Shown piece after piece: positions 1 to 11,200 of a stretch of DNA of 64,000 nucleotides. Location: the NCBI GenBank assembly GCA_938035525.1, contig CALHOI010000021.1, positions 1 through 64,000 on the forward strand. Direction: 5' to 3'. The stretch's first letter is position 1. Every line of letters starts with the position of its first letter. The notes beneath the pieces are model-generated. The model was not told the origin of the DNA. It saw only the letters and a program-made list of their open reading frames with translations, and searched no databases. The translations under genes and the position numbers were made by a program. The stretch comes from an uncultured Granulosicoccaceae bacterium (GTDB lineage: Bacteria; Pseudomonadota; Gammaproteobacteria; Granulosicoccales; Granulosicoccaceae).

Positions 1-583
1 AAAGCCGCACTGGCATTGCGATAATCTAGTGCACGTCAATATGAATAACGGTATTAACATGAAGATGCATCGTTTTGTACCCGCGTGGTTACAGCATGCG
101 TTTTCCAGCGGTACCGCTCGGCATACTGAAACGCCCATTAAGTTGTATGTGAGTCGACCTGAAGGTGTCAGACGAGGTATCAGCAATGAGCATGAGTTGT
201 TACCGATACTAAAAGAGTTTGGGTATCAGATGATGCCAATGGAGGGCTTGTCGTTTGCCGATCAGGTGAAATTGATGTCCCGCGTTAGCGTGCTGGTAAC
301 GGCTCATGGTGGTGCACTGAGTAATATGGTTTTCTGCCGTCCGGGTATTCGCATTGGCGAAATTTTTGGGCATCACGTGTTTCCTTATTATTATGGCTTG
401 TCTCAACTGTGCGGCCACAACTACCACTTGCTGATGAAAGACCAGTCGCTGTACCCTCAGGCAGTGCAGTTCCAGCGTGCACTCATGGCCGGTAGCCATG
501 AGGCCCAGCTTAAAACGGTCACAGCCGATTTTGAGCTCGATAGCGACGATTTCACAGCCATGCTTGAGGCCCTGGAGACATGA
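1..583 (+). CDS. GT61-family (DUF563) glycosyltransferase, C-terminal part
   Basis: The reading frame is open from the first bases of the window, so the gene starts upstream and only about 190 C-terminal residues are visible. The segment RVSVLVTAHGGALSNMVF, followed by a hydrophobic stretch ending in FPYYYGLSQLCGHNYHLL, is the typical C-terminal part of DUF563/GT61 enzymes, where the AHGG loop belongs to the nucleotide-sugar site. GT61 members transfer xylose, GlcNAc or other sugars from nucleotide donors. The UDP-xylose synthase gene 5 kb downstream makes a pentose donor conceivable, but that is inference. The next gene on the same strand is a sulfotransferase-like protein, which fits synthesis of a decorated surface polysaccharide. 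The GTG at 29 is only the first visible start-like codon, not the true start. Confidence 0.75.
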   Translation, partial: KPHWHCDNLVHVNMNNGINMKMHRFVPAWLQHAFSSGTARHTETPIKLYVSRPEGVRRGISNEHELLPILKEFGYQMMPMEGLSFADQVKLMSRVSVLVTAHGGALSNMVFCRPGIRIGEIFGHHVFPYYYGLSQLCGHNYHLLMKDQSLYPQAVQFQRALMAGSHEAQLKTVTADFELDSDDFTAMLEALET

Positions 584-771
584 TGCATCGCCTGCCAGAT
601 TGCCTGCCAAAATGCCTAATAGGCCAGTGCTGCATGGTATGTAACTTGCAATTTTTTACAAGATTCGACGGTTGCAAAACAGGCCGTCCATAACTTCGAA
701 CTTGCGCAGATAGTGATGCCCATATTCGCTCAGATGGCTATAAGGCTGATGAATGGAGTAGGGGCTGGTAA

Positions 772-1860
772 ATGAAAAAAATGAAAAAAGCCATCTTGCA
801 CATTGGTAGTGAAAAGACGGGTTCAACGTCGATTCAGCAGTATCTGCATTTACACAGAGACCAGCTGAATCAGAAGAACTGCACTTACCCCCAATTTGCT
901 GGCCTGATCAGCAACTTTCGCCTGGTCCTGTTTGCGCACTCTGTACCTGATGCTGACTTACTGGCTTTGGCAGGTGTTGGTAACGACCCCAAAAGTATTG
1001 AAAAATTCAAACAGAAATTTTTCAATAAACACACCCGAGAAGTGCAGCAGTTTCAAGCTGAGTATCCTGAAGACTCAACCGTCATTTATTCATCCGAGCA
1101 TTTGCAATCCCGTATTACCCGACCTGGCGACATTGCCGGTTTAAAATCGTTTTTGGAAATCATGTACGACAGCGTGGAGATTGTTGTCTATTTGAGACGC
1201 CAGGATCGCTTTGCCATGAGCTCCCATAACACAGCGATTCAGGGCGGTAATAAGAACCGATTCGATTTTGATGCGGTTAATGTCAAAGGTCCATACTACG
1301 ATTACGCCGCGTTGCTTAAACGCTGGGCCAAGGTATTTGGTCAGGATGCACTGTGTGTCAAGTTTTTTGAAGCCGATCGATTGAATCGAGGCAGTGTGGT
1401 TGCAGACTTTTGCGAACACATAGGAATTTCTGCTGACGAGTTTCGAGTGCCAGGTAAACAGAATAACGAGCGGCTCTCTTATACGGCCCAGGAAACCTTG
1501 TTGGCGTTTAACCGAATGGACAACAATGACCCACGCTTATTGGGAAACAGCAAAGAAGAACTAAGGCAAGACTTAATCAAAATGCTGCACGGCTGGGACG
1601 ATGAGTACGGTGTGATTAAGCCATCCAAACAACAAGCTATTGAGTTTTACGCTCACTTTAAAGAGCAAAATGACCTGATTGCTAAAACGTGGCTGTCGGG
1701 GCAGGGTTTCAGTGAAGACTTTGACGACTACCCGGACGCAGCCGATGCATATCCAACACTAAATGCAGAGTTGTTACTCGATAGGGCACTTAGCCGATGC
1801 CTTGGCACCATCAGCAAGCACGAAGAAGCGTTCTTGATGTGTAACAGCAAAGCCAGTTAG
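772..1860 (+). CDS. Sulfotransferase-like protein
   Basis: A 362-residue cytoplasmic protein. Near the N-terminus, ILHIGSEKTGSTSIQQYL matches the 5'-phosphosulfate-binding P-loop of PAPS-dependent sulfotransferases. About residues 135-150, VVYLRRQDRFAMSSHNT resembles the 3'-phosphate-binding segment with its R...S pattern. The expected reaction is transfer of sulfate from PAPS to a hydroxyl of a sugar. The location, after a GT61 enzyme and near kpsC/kpsS, points to polysaccharide sulfation, a common marine modification; that assignment is inference. Start at 772 is supported by AGGGG about 9 nt upstream; a second ATG lies three codons later. I cannot exclude a P-loop kinase-like relative with another acceptor. 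Confidence 0.65.
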   Translation: MKKMKKAILHIGSEKTGSTSIQQYLHLHRDQLNQKNCTYPQFAGLISNFRLVLFAHSVPDADLLALAGVGNDPKSIEKFKQKFFNKHTREVQQFQAEYPEDSTVIYSSEHLQSRITRPGDIAGLKSFLEIMYDSVEIVVYLRRQDRFAMSSHNTAIQGGNKNRFDFDAVNVKGPYYDYAALLKRWAKVFGQDALCVKFFEADRLNRGSVVADFCEHIGISADEFRVPGKQNNERLSYTAQETLLAFNRMDNNDPRLLGNSKEELRQDLIKMLHGWDDEYGVIKPSKQQAIEFYAHFKEQNDLIAKTWLSGQGFSEDFDDYPDAADAYPTLNAELLLDRALSRCLGTISKHEEAFLMCNSKAS

Positions 1861-1865
1861 TTGTT

Positions 1866-1898
1866 AAAAAACTCGCAGTCTGGCAACTCGACTGCGAT
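1866..1898 (-). terminator. Rho-independent terminator of the DUF5060 glycosidase gene
   Basis: TCGCAGTC (1873-1880) and GACTGCGA (1890-1897) form a perfect 8-bp stem with a 9-nt loop. Read on the minus strand it is followed by six U residues (complement of the A run 1866-1871), directly after the stop of the minus-strand gene ending at 1955. Confidence 0.75.
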
Positions 1899-1954
1899 TA
1901 AATCCAACTGGCACTTAAATCCAAGTGACTGTGTTGTCCAGGATTTTTTAACTG

Positions 1955-4900
1955 TTAAGGCAGAACGCTCAGGTTTACACTGATAGACGTGCTCAATGTT
2001 GAGTCATCGCTATCAATGGCAATAAATTCCAAACTGATTTGTTGACCAGCATCCCCGGATGCAACCCATTCAAACGTTCTTGACCCGTTATTATTGTCGT
2101 TAAACGATGAATCCAGTGGTGCGTTTTTAACGTGCAGAATCGGCGCTTTGCCTTCGGGGTCAATGGGCCTAACCACAAATCTTATTGCGTTTCCGATACT
2201 CACTTGCTTGTCGTGGATGGGCAGTAAGATAGGCGGAAAATTAAAGTCCGGCTGGCTTGGCTGCTGAGTATCCGGGACATCAGATTGGTCCACCACAGTG
2301 ATGGTGAAACTCTGTTGCACTACATGCGGAATTGCACCTGCATCGGTTGCCACAAAAGTCATGCTGTGTTCGCCGATATCATCTGGCACTGGCGTCCAGT
2401 TGAATGTGCGTGTGCCATTGCCGTTGTCATCGAACGTTGCGCTGGCCGGCAAGTTTATCGCCCGAAGGGCAGGCACAATCCCTTCACTGTCAACCGGTAG
2501 CACCACTTTGCTGAATGCAACGCCAGCCGGTATTTGCACATCCTGCACACCAAGAATAATAGGCGGGAAATCGGCTTCTGCTTTATCACCACTCGACACT
2601 TGTTCGGTTGGATTGTTCTCAGGCGCGATAGTGATGGGCATGTCATCCATCATGTCATCGAGCATGTCATTAACGGTATTGTCAGTCGCATCGTTGACCT
2701 CATCGCCTGGCTCAGGCTGGCTTTGAGTTGGGCCATCCTGGATAGTGATATTGATTGATTCGACAATTCGTATGTCGCGGAATCGTGGGTCAATGGCAAT
2801 AATTTCTACCGTGACCGAGCTTTCAGTAACCAGTGTCAGCTCGCCGAACAGTTCGAAAACACCATCTGACAACTGGCGTAAGCTCATTTGCGGTGGCAAT
2901 GTTTCAGCGGTGACTGCCGGGGCCACACCATCGGCATCGCTGGCTGTGAATGTCAGACTGTAGGGTTGTCCTCGTGTGGCAACAGGAATATCGCCAAAGC
3001 TGAGCACTGGCAATGCGTTTTCAGCCCGCGCCGCTTCTTCATCAGCAACCGGGTTAGCAGCCGAATCATCGCCTGCATCATTTTCGGTGCCTGCGTCTGT
3101 GCCCGCATCGGTAGAAGCCTCATCTGATGGTTGCTCGACTTCTGGCGCTGACACTGGGTTGTCAACAATGGCATCGCGGTTTGGTTTTTGCGCAGTGCTT
3201 GAGCGCAGCAATAACACCCAGTCATCGTTGTTGCGTGACGGCGGTGTGCCCAAAGCATGTGACTGGCCACCGGCAAGCTCAGTGGAGCTGCCTTCAAATT
3301 GCCCGCTCACCGGGTTGAACCATTGCTGGACGAATGTAGCGGTGTTGCCCTGCAGGTTTATGGTTTGTCCGCCATTCGCATTGGGTAGATAAATAGCGTA
3401 CACCTCGTTGTCTGCGCCAAACACTTCTGCGCCACCGAAATCCTGGTTTTCATTGCTTACCATGTTGTCCATGGGCTGCATGCGCCAGAACGGCAGTTCG
3501 GTTTCCATGAACTCTCGGGCAAATCGCATGGTTCGCCACATGGGTTCGCGCAGTCGGAAATCGCCAGCCGTGGTATCGCCACCGAGCGGCAAGTTGTATA
3601 AACCAAAGTACCACTCGATGTTGCCGCCACTGAACAGCACGTCATACAAAATTTGTTTGCGACGTTGATTGTGATCGGTATTGCTCAGGCCATTGGTGTT
3701 TTCGTCCATGTCGATAACCCATGGATGGCCTGTCTGCGCTGATCTTGTTCGCCACTGCTCCACAAACTCACCGGCAAATTCCTGATCGTACTGAATAGAG
3801 GAAGCCGTGAAGCGCTCTTCGCCGACAATTTGCTCGTAGTCGCGAAAATTGTTGATTTGGGTGTGCACGGCAATGGGTTTGGCGCTCCAGTCCAGTGAAC
3901 GAATGTAGTCTGCGTGTGCGCGTATTTCGCTGACGGGGAAGTCGTTCTCTTCGCCCAGGTTCCATTTAGCTGCCAGCAAATAACCAAAGCGTGCAATTAA
4001 CTCACGGAAGAACAGTTTACGTTCTACACCCAGCTCGCCGTTGTCCAGCCATCGCTCGTTGGCAATTTCTGTTTCGCTGAGCTGAATATTAAGCGCGATA
4101 CCGCGCCGCTGAGCGTGCTTTAAAACTTCATTCCATTGGTGCAGCTTGCTGATGTCGTAGTGGGTTTTATTGAAACTGGTGTTTTGTCCACCGACAAAAG
4201 GGTAAGTCTCCTGGCCGTCACCACCCAGGTTCATGGGCAGAAAATAAATTGAGTTAACACCTTCGTCAGACAAATAGTTTAACGCGCCGGTTAAACCGCG
4301 ACCATCGACACCGGTTGCCTGATTGTTGAATACGGGATCGTCGTCTCTGGCATCTTGCACATGGTTGTCGAAGCGATGCAGGAAGTTGCCGTTTTGATCG
4401 ATGGTGTTATCAAAGCCTGCGTAGCCAAGCATGTTTTCGGGACTGTCGGTGCCGGCTTTAACCCAGTAGGGGCCGTCGCTAAACTTTAAGTAGTGTTCCC
4501 CAACGTAGTTCAGCCGACCGTACTTTAAAAAGCCCGGAGCTGATGCAGAGTGTGGTGTTATGAAGAATTCGCCCTGGGCATTATCCAGTGGAATTTCATT
4601 ACCGTTGGAAAGGTTTGCATCGATGGCAATGTTGTCGCCCGAGTGAAATACGCCTCGGTACTGCCATGTGCCCACTTCGCTGGCGGCAAATCGCACCTGC
4701 CAGTGATTCCCACTGCCAGAACCATTGCCATCGCCTGCGAAGAAGCCGGGCACAACAAAGGTTTGGCCGCTAGGCGCGGTGAATGTCACACTGAGCCGGT
4801 AGTCCAGAAACGGATTGGGGCTGGTGTCGGTCTCATTGGCCGAAACACCGGTAAAATCGACTGTGATGGGTGACCACTTAACCCTATCGCCGCTGACCGT

Positions 4901-5020
4901 GCCTGCCTGCACAGATGACGCTGCCAAGCCCAACAATACAAGCATCCAAGCCAGCCCAAGCGGTTGGAAGAGCTGTTTGCGTGACCACGCAGTGAGGCCT
5001 GATGAAGCGGGTTGGTGCAT
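1955..5020 (-). CDS. Secreted DUF5060/DUF4038-type glycoside hydrolase with three Ig-like repeats
   Basis: About 1021 residues from the ATG at 5020. A signal peptide (Arg/Lys segment, then AWMLVLLGLAASSVQA) ends near residue 39. A DUF5060-like beta-sandwich (about 45-145) is followed by a TIM-barrel region. Candidate catalytic acids are the Glu pair in WNLGEENDFP (about 357) and the acids in DMDENTNG (about 436). Next comes a beta domain like the putative collagen-binding domain of such enzymes, with WFNPVSGQF and DWVLLL. An acidic Thr/Asp-rich linker leads to three roughly 95-residue Ig/cadherin-like repeats, the last two being very similar (FPPI.L...D.Q and N.NG.RTF.W). It likely cleaves a polysaccharide outside the cell. 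An in-frame TTG at 5080 would only add residues before the signal peptide. It faces the capsule genes and may trim or remodel that polymer. Confidence 0.7.
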   Translation of the reverse strand: MHQPASSGLTAWSRKQLFQPLGLAWMLVLLGLAASSVQAGTVSGDRVKWSPITVDFTGVSANETDTSPNPFLDYRLSVTFTAPSGQTFVVPGFFAGDGNGSGSGNHWQVRFAASEVGTWQYRGVFHSGDNIAIDANLSNGNEIPLDNAQGEFFITPHSASAPGFLKYGRLNYVGEHYLKFSDGPYWVKAGTDSPENMLGYAGFDNTIDQNGNFLHRFDNHVQDARDDDPVFNNQATGVDGRGLTGALNYLSDEGVNSIYFLPMNLGGDGQETYPFVGGQNTSFNKTHYDISKLHQWNEVLKHAQRRGIALNIQLSETEIANERWLDNGELGVERKLFFRELIARFGYLLAAKWNLGEENDFPVSEIRAHADYIRSLDWSAKPIAVHTQINNFRDYEQIVGEERFTASSIQYDQEFAGEFVEQWRTRSAQTGHPWVIDMDENTNGLSNTDHNQRRKQILYDVLFSGGNIEWYFGLYNLPLGGDTTAGDFRLREPMWRTMRFAREFMETELPFWRMQPMDNMVSNENQDFGGAEVFGADNEVYAIYLPNANGGQTINLQGNTATFVQQWFNPVSGQFEGSSTELAGGQSHALGTPPSRNNDDWVLLLRSSTAQKPNRDAIVDNPVSAPEVEQPSDEASTDAGTDAGTENDAGDDSAANPVADEEAARAENALPVLSFGDIPVATRGQPYSLTFTASDADGVAPAVTAETLPPQMSLRQLSDGVFELFGELTLVTESSVTVEIIAIDPRFRDIRIVESINITIQDGPTQSQPEPGDEVNDATDNTVNDMLDDMMDDMPITIAPENNPTEQVSSGDKAEADFPPIILGVQDVQIPAGVAFSKVVLPVDSEGIVPALRAINLPASATFDDNGNGTRTFNWTPVPDDIGEHSMTFVATDAGAIPHVVQQSFTITVVDQSDVPDTQQPSQPDFNFPPILLPIHDKQVSIGNAIRFVVRPIDPEGKAPILHVKNAPLDSSFNDNNNGSRTFEWVASGDAGQQISLEFIAIDSDDSTLSTSISVNLSVLP

Positions 5021-5429
5021 GAAAAGTGTCCGGCAGGAATGTAGGAGAGCATTATGCCGTATGCGCCAATAATTTGGCAATCAGGGCAGGTCACACGATC
5101 CGAATAAAGAGCCGCGATTAGCGTTTAATTTGGCAAACCTAACCCTGTCCGCGCCATATTGCTCTTTTTCACAGTTTCGCACTGGTGGTTTATGGATTAC
5201 GTGGCGGGCAGGTCATTTCAATCCAGCAAGCCCGAAAGTGGCAGGTGGTGGCGTGTAAGTTGCAGTTATGCCGTTAATTGAGCGGCGCAACAGATAAGCT
5301 AAACCCGATCGTTTTACCTGTGTGCCCAAAGACTGTTCAGCTATTATTTAGTTGAACGTCTGTATACTGTCGCCGTCGAGCTGCAGCGGCAGTTATCGTA
5401 AACAATACTTTTTGGAATCTCACTGAAAA
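5021..5429. other. Intergenic region between divergent glycosidase and UXS genes
   Basis: No ORF with coding character here. TATACT at 5363-5368 is a plausible -10 for the downstream UDP-xylose synthase gene, but no good -35 sits at the right distance. I see no repeat or RNA-like structure of note. Confidence 0.4.
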
Positions 5430-6443
5430 ATGAATGATTTATCCTCAACAATGGGCAATCTCGTTAGCAAACGAGTCCTGGTAACCGGCGGTGCTGGATT
5501 CCTCGGTTCGCATTTGTGCGATAAGTTGCTGTCAGAAGGCAATGACGTTATCTGCATGGATAACTATTTCACTGGCAACAAGCAAAATATTGCTCATTTG
5601 ATGGATAACCCCTCGTTTGAATTGATGCGCCATGACGTCACGTTTCCAACGTATCTGGAAGTGGACGAGATCTACAACCTGGCTTGCCCGGCGTCACCCG
5701 TGCATTACCAACACGACCCCGTGCAGACGACCAAAACCAGTGTTCACGGCGCAATTAATATGTTGGGCCTGGCAAAGCGAACCAATGCGAAGATTTTTCA
5801 GGCATCAACCAGCGAAGTGTACGGTGATCCTAAAATTCATCCGCAAACAGAAGACTACTGGGGACACGTCAACCCAATTGGCTTGCGATCTTGCTATGAC
5901 GAAGGTAAACGCTGTGCAGAAACCTTGTTCTTCGATTACCACCGACAGCACGGCTTGCGTATTAAAGTAGGTCGTATCTTCAATACCTATGGTCCGCGCA
6001 TGCACCCAAATGATGGCCGCGTGGTATCCAACTTTATCGTGCAGGCTTTGTCCGGTGAAGACATCACCATTTACGGTGAAGGTGATCAGACGCGTTCATT
6101 TTGTTACTGTCTCGATCTAATTGATGCGTTTCACCGCATCATGGCTACTGATGATTCGTTTACCGGCCCTGTCAATATTGGTAACCCTGACGAATTCACC
6201 ATTAAACAGCTGGCTGAAAAAGTGCTCGAGATGACCAACTCCAAGTCCAAGCTGGTGTTCAAGGAATTGCCTAGTGATGACCCAACGCAACGTCGTCCGG
6301 ATATCTCGGTTGCTAAAAAGGAACTTGATTGGGAGCCCAAGGTTAAGCTTGAGCAAGGGCTGGAAAAAACCATCGAGTACTTTGACACTTTGCTTAAAGG
6401 CGGTAAGCCGTCCACAGAAAGCCGAGTTATCGGCGCAGCTTAG
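5430..6443 (+). CDS. uxs: UDP-glucuronate decarboxylase (UDP-xylose synthase)
   Basis: A 337-residue extended SDR enzyme that oxidises and decarboxylates UDP-glucuronate to UDP-xylose using bound NAD+. Visible features are the Rossmann motif [14 protein letters not shown] near the N-terminus, the strand segment [15 protein letters not shown], the catalytic Thr/Ser region [11 protein letters not shown] and the catalytic YDEGK motif (Tyr and Lys), followed by [19 protein letters not shown]. All of these are typical of bacterial and eukaryotic UXS rather than of UDP-glucose 4-epimerase. Length is normal. It is 44 nt upstream of rfbA on the same strand and probably co-transcribed. It supplies a pentose donor for the surface polysaccharide made by this region. 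Confidence 0.92.
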   Translation: MNDLSSTMGNLVSKRVLVTGGAGFLGSHLCDKLLSEGNDVICMDNYFTGNKQNIAHLMDNPSFELMRHDVTFPTYLEVDEIYNLACPASPVHYQHDPVQTTKTSVHGAINMLGLAKRTNAKIFQASTSEVYGDPKIHPQTEDYWGHVNPIGLRSCYDEGKRCAETLFFDYHRQHGLRIKVGRIFNTYGPRMHPNDGRVVSNFIVQALSGEDITIYGEGDQTRSFCYCLDLIDAFHRIMATDDSFTGPVNIGNPDEFTIKQLAEKVLEMTNSKSKLVFKELPSDDPTQRRPDISVAKKELDWEPKVKLEQGLEKTIEYFDTLLKGGKPSTESRVIGAA

Positions 6444-6487
6444 TCTGGCAACGCTAGACACACTCACATAAAGGCGGTTCCAATAAA

Positions 6488-7390
6488 ATGAAAGGTATTA
6501 TTTTGGCGGGTGGCTCAGGTACTCGGTTGCATCCGATTACCCAGGTTGTTTCAAAGCAATTGTTGCCTGTTTATGACAAGCCAATGGTGTATTACCCACT
6601 CACCACGCTGATGCTTGCCGGTATTCGAGACATACTGCTTATATCAACACCACGCGATGTGCCGCTTTTTCAACAATTGTTGGGCGATGGTAGTCAGTGG
6701 GGCATTAACCTTAGCTACACCGTTCAGCCGTCGCCAGACGGTCTGGCTCAGTCATTTATTCTGGGCGAAGAATTTATCGGCGACGACCCGGTTGCGCTGG
6801 TGCTTGGCGATAACATTTTTCATGGCAGCGAAATGGGTGAACTCCTTAAAAATGCTGCATCAAAGCCAGTAGGTGCCAGTGTATTTGCGTATCGAGTCAG
6901 CGACCCAGAGCGTTATGGTGTGGTTAACTTTGATGAAAATGGTAATGCTCTGGACATTGAAGAAAAACCGGCAAAACCAAAATCCAGTTTTGCGGTAACC
7001 GGTTTGTACCTTTATGACAATCAGGTTGTTGATATTGCCAAAAAGATTAAACCGTCTCCACGAGGTGAGCTTGAAATCACTGACGTCAATCGTGTTTATC
7101 TTAACCAGAAACAATTGAAGGTTGAATTGATGAGCAGGGGCTACGCCTGGCTTGATACCGGTACCGGCCAATCGCTATTGGAAGCAGGGCAGTTTGTCGA
7201 GACGCTTGAGCGTCGACAAGGTCTTAAGGTTGCTTGCCCAGAGGAAGTATCCTGGCGCAGTGGCTGGATAGGCGACGAAGAACTGCTTGCACTGGCTGCC
7301 AAGCTGTCCAAGAACAACTATGGGCAGTATCTGATGAGCCTGATTAACGAGAAGGACGATAACGTGGTGCCGATCAGTTCTGCCGGTTAA
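6488..7390 (+). CDS. rfbA: Glucose-1-phosphate thymidylyltransferase
   Basis: A 300-residue nucleotidyltransferase that makes dTDP-glucose from dTTP and glucose 1-phosphate, the first step to dTDP-rhamnose and related sugars. Signatures are the N-terminal [16 protein letters not shown], then [32 protein letters not shown] and [10 protein letters not shown], all as in RmlA/RfbA, with full family length. An AAGGCGG element precedes the ATG. A 7-bp inverted repeat spans the stop codon (7381-7402) and a terminator follows at 7415. The dTDP-glucose dehydratase and epimerase genes are not adjacent but lie near 36 kb; no rfbD is seen in the window. Confidence 0.95.
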   Translation: MKGIILAGGSGTRLHPITQVVSKQLLPVYDKPMVYYPLTTLMLAGIRDILLISTPRDVPLFQQLLGDGSQWGINLSYTVQPSPDGLAQSFILGEEFIGDDPVALVLGDNIFHGSEMGELLKNAASKPVGASVFAYRVSDPERYGVVNFDENGNALDIEEKPAKPKSSFAVTGLYLYDNQVVDIAKKIKPSPRGELEITDVNRVYLNQKQLKVELMSRGYAWLDTGTGQSLLEAGQFVETLERRQGLKVACPEEVSWRSGWIGDEELLALAAKLSKNNYGQYLMSLINEKDDNVVPISSAG

Positions 7391-7414
7391 CCCTGACCGG
7401 CAAACGCTAACCCC

Positions 7415-7442
7415 AAAAAGGCCGCTTCTTAGCGGCTTTTTT
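7415..7442 (+). terminator. Rho-independent terminator after rfbA
   Basis: GCCGC (7421-7425), loop TTCTTA, GCGGC (7432-7436), flanked by A5 on the left and T6 on the right. A second hairpin, TGCCGGT/ACCGGCA (7381-7402), lies just upstream around the rfbA stop codon. Confidence 0.88.
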
Positions 7443-7487
7443 ATGCCTGTTTACCTGTGCGTAAGGTGGGTTTTCGTGGCGTAATTT

Positions 7488-8201
7488 GTGCATTTACTGC
7501 AAGTAATCCAACACCGGTGTTTGACCTTGTCTGCAGCACAACCCCTTCCCAATACTGATGAAGCGAAAGCCAGCGTTGATGCCGAATCCAAGGCAGAATC
7601 AACCGATGCTCCTCTGAACCCCATCAAGAAAATTGCTCTGGAAATTGTTGGCAAGATGGGCGACATTCAGGATCACAAAGATAACCTGATGGCTGTTGGT
7701 ATTCCGTTTAACACCGTTAATGTGCTTGTGGAAATGAGCATCCATGGTCGCGAAGAAGACCTGGTGAGTATGCGCAGTGCGGCAGTTGAAACATCAAGAA
7801 AACAGCACGGTGCTGGCGGCATCACGGAAGAAAAATTAGCCCGCACACTTGATTCTTTGGTGGGTTTGGAAAAAGACTTGGGTCTGGTGAGACGGCTTGG
7901 CGAACAACAAGGGTTAAACATGACGGCAGTTAATCACCTGACCATGTTGATTCGATTAAACCCCGGTGATGGTGGTGTCAAGGTGGTGAATACTTTACTG
8001 GCGTATGCACTGGCTTGTGATATTCCGCTGGATAAAGTCACCGAGTTGGCAGATGAAATAAAAAGCGGACCTGCATCGGTGTTACCCGACATTCCAAGAG
8101 AAGACGAAATCGATTTAAACCATGCCGCCCGCAAACAGCTGATAACCGATGTTTGCATTGGATTTCTGATGGCGTGTGTTGCTTTGGTTTTGATGACCTA
8201 G
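7488..8201 (+). CDS. Unknown helical protein with C-terminal membrane anchor
   Basis: A 237-residue protein I do not recognise. The GTG at 7488 is the earliest start; a TTG-initiated start about a dozen codons later is possible, and no clear ribosome-binding site decides. The N-terminal 45 residues are polar and Ala/Glu-rich, probably disordered. Residues about 50-200 look alpha-helical (KIALEIVGKMGDIQDHKDNL, VNVLVEMSIHGREEDLVSM), with repeated helix-turn patterns. The last 20 residues (DVCIGFLMACVALVLMT) are one hydrophobic helix with almost nothing after it, so the protein is probably tail-anchored with its bulk in the cytoplasm. It sits between rfbA and the PhoD-like gene on the same strand, but the strong terminator before it separates it from rfbA. 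Confidence 0.6.
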   Translation: MHLLQVIQHRCLTLSAAQPLPNTDEAKASVDAESKAESTDAPLNPIKKIALEIVGKMGDIQDHKDNLMAVGIPFNTVNVLVEMSIHGREEDLVSMRSAAVETSRKQHGAGGITEEKLARTLDSLVGLEKDLGLVRRLGEQQGLNMTAVNHLTMLIRLNPGDGGVKVVNTLLAYALACDIPLDKVTELADEIKSGPASVLPDIPREDEIDLNHAARKQLITDVCIGFLMACVALVLMT

Positions 8202-8258
8202 CATAAGTTTTTCTTGTGGGCTGGTTTGCCCAACTAGCAGCTACAACGATACCTTTCC

Positions 8259-11200
8259 ATGCTAACTAAAAATGGTCGTGCCCTGGTAAAGCAATTGATT
8301 TGGCTACCTGTGTTGGCTGTTTGTGTTGCCTGCCAATCCGAATCTACTAATGGCGTTGGAAGTCAGGCTGGTTTGCAATTGCCGCTAAGCAGCTTTGGCG
8401 CAGTTGATGAGCCGCAACTGCAAACGCAAAGCCGGTTAACCCGCAAGCAACTAATCAATCCTGAAGAACCAGCGAAAACATCAGTTCGATTAATCAATGC
8501 TGAAGGCTTAGGTAGTTTAAGCGATGAGCCGCAAATATCTGGATGGCAAAGCCAGGGTAATTGCGGTAAAGGTAATGTTGAATTGCAATCCGGCGGTGGT
8601 AAGCGCGGGTTCCTGACCTTGTCTAACGGGTGTGTATTAACCCAGAGTACCAGTGCAACCATCAGCCAACAAGCACTGTCGCTGCGTTTTTCGTTTAGTG
8701 CCGCCAGAGATTTTGCAAACGCTGGTGCCAGTGCTCAACTTAGCCTGAATGCAGAGTTGCTCGCTATTGATCAAGCGGGTACCGCGCAAACTATTGCAGC
8801 TGAACAGTACACATTAAGCCCGGATGATTTTGACTGGCAAGCCCGTCAACTGTTAATAACGGCAGACCAATACGACGCTGTTGGCGATGCCAAGCTGGCA
8901 GTCCGATTCAGTTTACTCAGTGACCAGCCACAGGCACTGTATTTAAGCGACGTCGCGCTGGGCTTGTACGACGCCAATGATTCGATGGCAGCTTCAAATA
9001 GTAATGCCGCCGAGACAGGTTCAAGTTCAGATACAGCACGCGAAGACAATGCCAATGCCCAACCGGCTGTTGCATTCAAAGACACTTGGGCCGGTGTGTG
9101 CGAACAAGCCTGGGTTGGTGGAGCTTACTGGGCAAATCGAATACACGATTGGGAAGTCACCCAAGGACGTTTACAAACCCGAAATGCGACAAGTCAACGA
9201 CCGCTGCGCAGTGTTCATCGCCTTAACAGTGTTATGTCGGCGTCACCAGAATCGTTCGAGCTAGGCGTTAACACCGGTGTTGTCGGTGATGGCGAAGCAA
9301 CGGGTTTTAGCGGCATTTTAATTGGCGCTGGTGGCAATCTGGATTATCGAGCCGCCGCACTTATACATAACCGCCCCGGTCGGGATGGTGGATTGATTGC
9401 TGGCGTCGACCCTAACGGTCGTGCTTTCATTCACGATAATGGGGTGGGCAGTAAGCGCATTGTTACGTCCAATGGGCGTGCAACAGATCTAGCCGATAGT
9501 AACGGGGTATCGCTGCTGGTACGTGGCGAGTACAGTGGTCAGTCTCAATACTTATTGAGGGTTTCGGTCTTGAATGCGGACGGGATTGTTGTTAACGCGG
9601 TAAGCACCACCGTGCCTGCGCACAGGTTAATTGGTAATATTGCATTAGTGTCTACCGCGGGGTTGTCTGAAACTCAACACTGGTTTAATTACTTTTATGG
9701 TGCCGGTGCAAAGTTGATTGACGTGCCAGAACGTTCATTTGGCCCAGTGTTAATGTCAACCTACACACTTAGCAAGAATACCTTGACGCTGAACGCGCAA
9801 TTACCGCAATTGTGTGTTGACGCTTATGAAACGCCCAGTTTGGATATCAAGCGCAATGGCGAATGGCAATCGATTGCCTTCAGTGATATTGACCCGGCAG
9901 CGTTTGTCTCCAGGTTCACGGTTGCTGACTGGACCGCCTCTGAGCCGATGGAATATCGTGTTAGCTTGCGAAAAAAATCATCTGAACAAAGCCATTATTA
10001 TTACGGCGTTGTACAAGCTGACCCCATTGCCAAAGATGACTTTGTATTATCCACATTCAATTGCAGGCCGGGTGTGCTGCTCAGTGACACCGAAGGCTGG
10101 ATACAGCAAAACAACACAACACCGTTTACGTGGACACAAGAAAGAATTGCCTATCCTCACAGCGAGCTTCTGGCAAATGCTGACAAACACAACAGTGACA
10201 TGCTGGCTTTTCTGGGTGATCAAATATACGAATTTGACCCCAACGGTTTAATCGATGACGAAAACCTGGAAAACCTGGTTGACGATTATTTCTGGAAGTG
10301 GCAACAGTTTGTATTTTCAGTCAGAGAGTACACGCGCAACACACCTGCTTTTATTATTCCGGATGACCACGATGTCTATCAAGGCAACGTCTGGGGTGCG
10401 AACGGTATCCCTGCGGTTCAGGAAACGGACGGCGGATTTGTGTACCCGAGTGAGTTTGTACAAATTGTGATTAAAACTCAAACAGGCAGTCTTCCCACTC
10501 ACGTTGATAACGCGCCGGTAGAGCAGGGTATCGATGTTTATTTTACCGATTTGGTTTACGGCGGCGTTGGCATTGCCGTATTAGAAGATCGTAAATTCAA
10601 GAGTGCGCCCGGTACTCCAGAAGATGCTGCGACATTACTTGGCAACAGACAACTTGATTTTTTAACGCAGTGGGCAAAGGATTGGGAAGGACAGACATTA
10701 AAGCTGGCTATTTCACAATCCCCATTTGCACAAAGCACCACGCATGCAGGTGCAGAAGCAGCTCGAAACCTGCGCGATAATGATGCGAATGGCTGGCCCA
10801 AACCTGGACGGGACAGGGCAGTATCGGCATTGCGCAAAGCGTTTGCCCCGCACGTTAGTGGCGATCAGCACTTGGGCTTAACGTTGCAACACGGTGTAGA
10901 CCAACCCAACGATGGCGTGTTTTCGTTTGCGGGTCCTTCCATGCTGAATATTTTTCCCAGAGTCTGGGACCCATCTAACCTGAATGCAGGCCCGGGTGAC
11001 CCAGCCGTCGATTATCTGGGTCAGCACACCGATGCGCACGGAAACTTGATCAACGTGCTGGCAGCTGCCAACCCCGATTCGTATTACTTACCCAGACCAC
11101 CAAACGGCACCTGGCAAAAAGATCAACTGGGCATAGGCTATGGTGTGGTTCGTATGCACAAAGCGCAACGCAGTTACTCGTTTGAAGCCTGGCCCGCCTG

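Noticed and set aside
5018-5080. TTG start at 5080 for the glycosidase
   Set aside because: Would place 20 polar residues before a good signal peptide; ATG 5020 is better.
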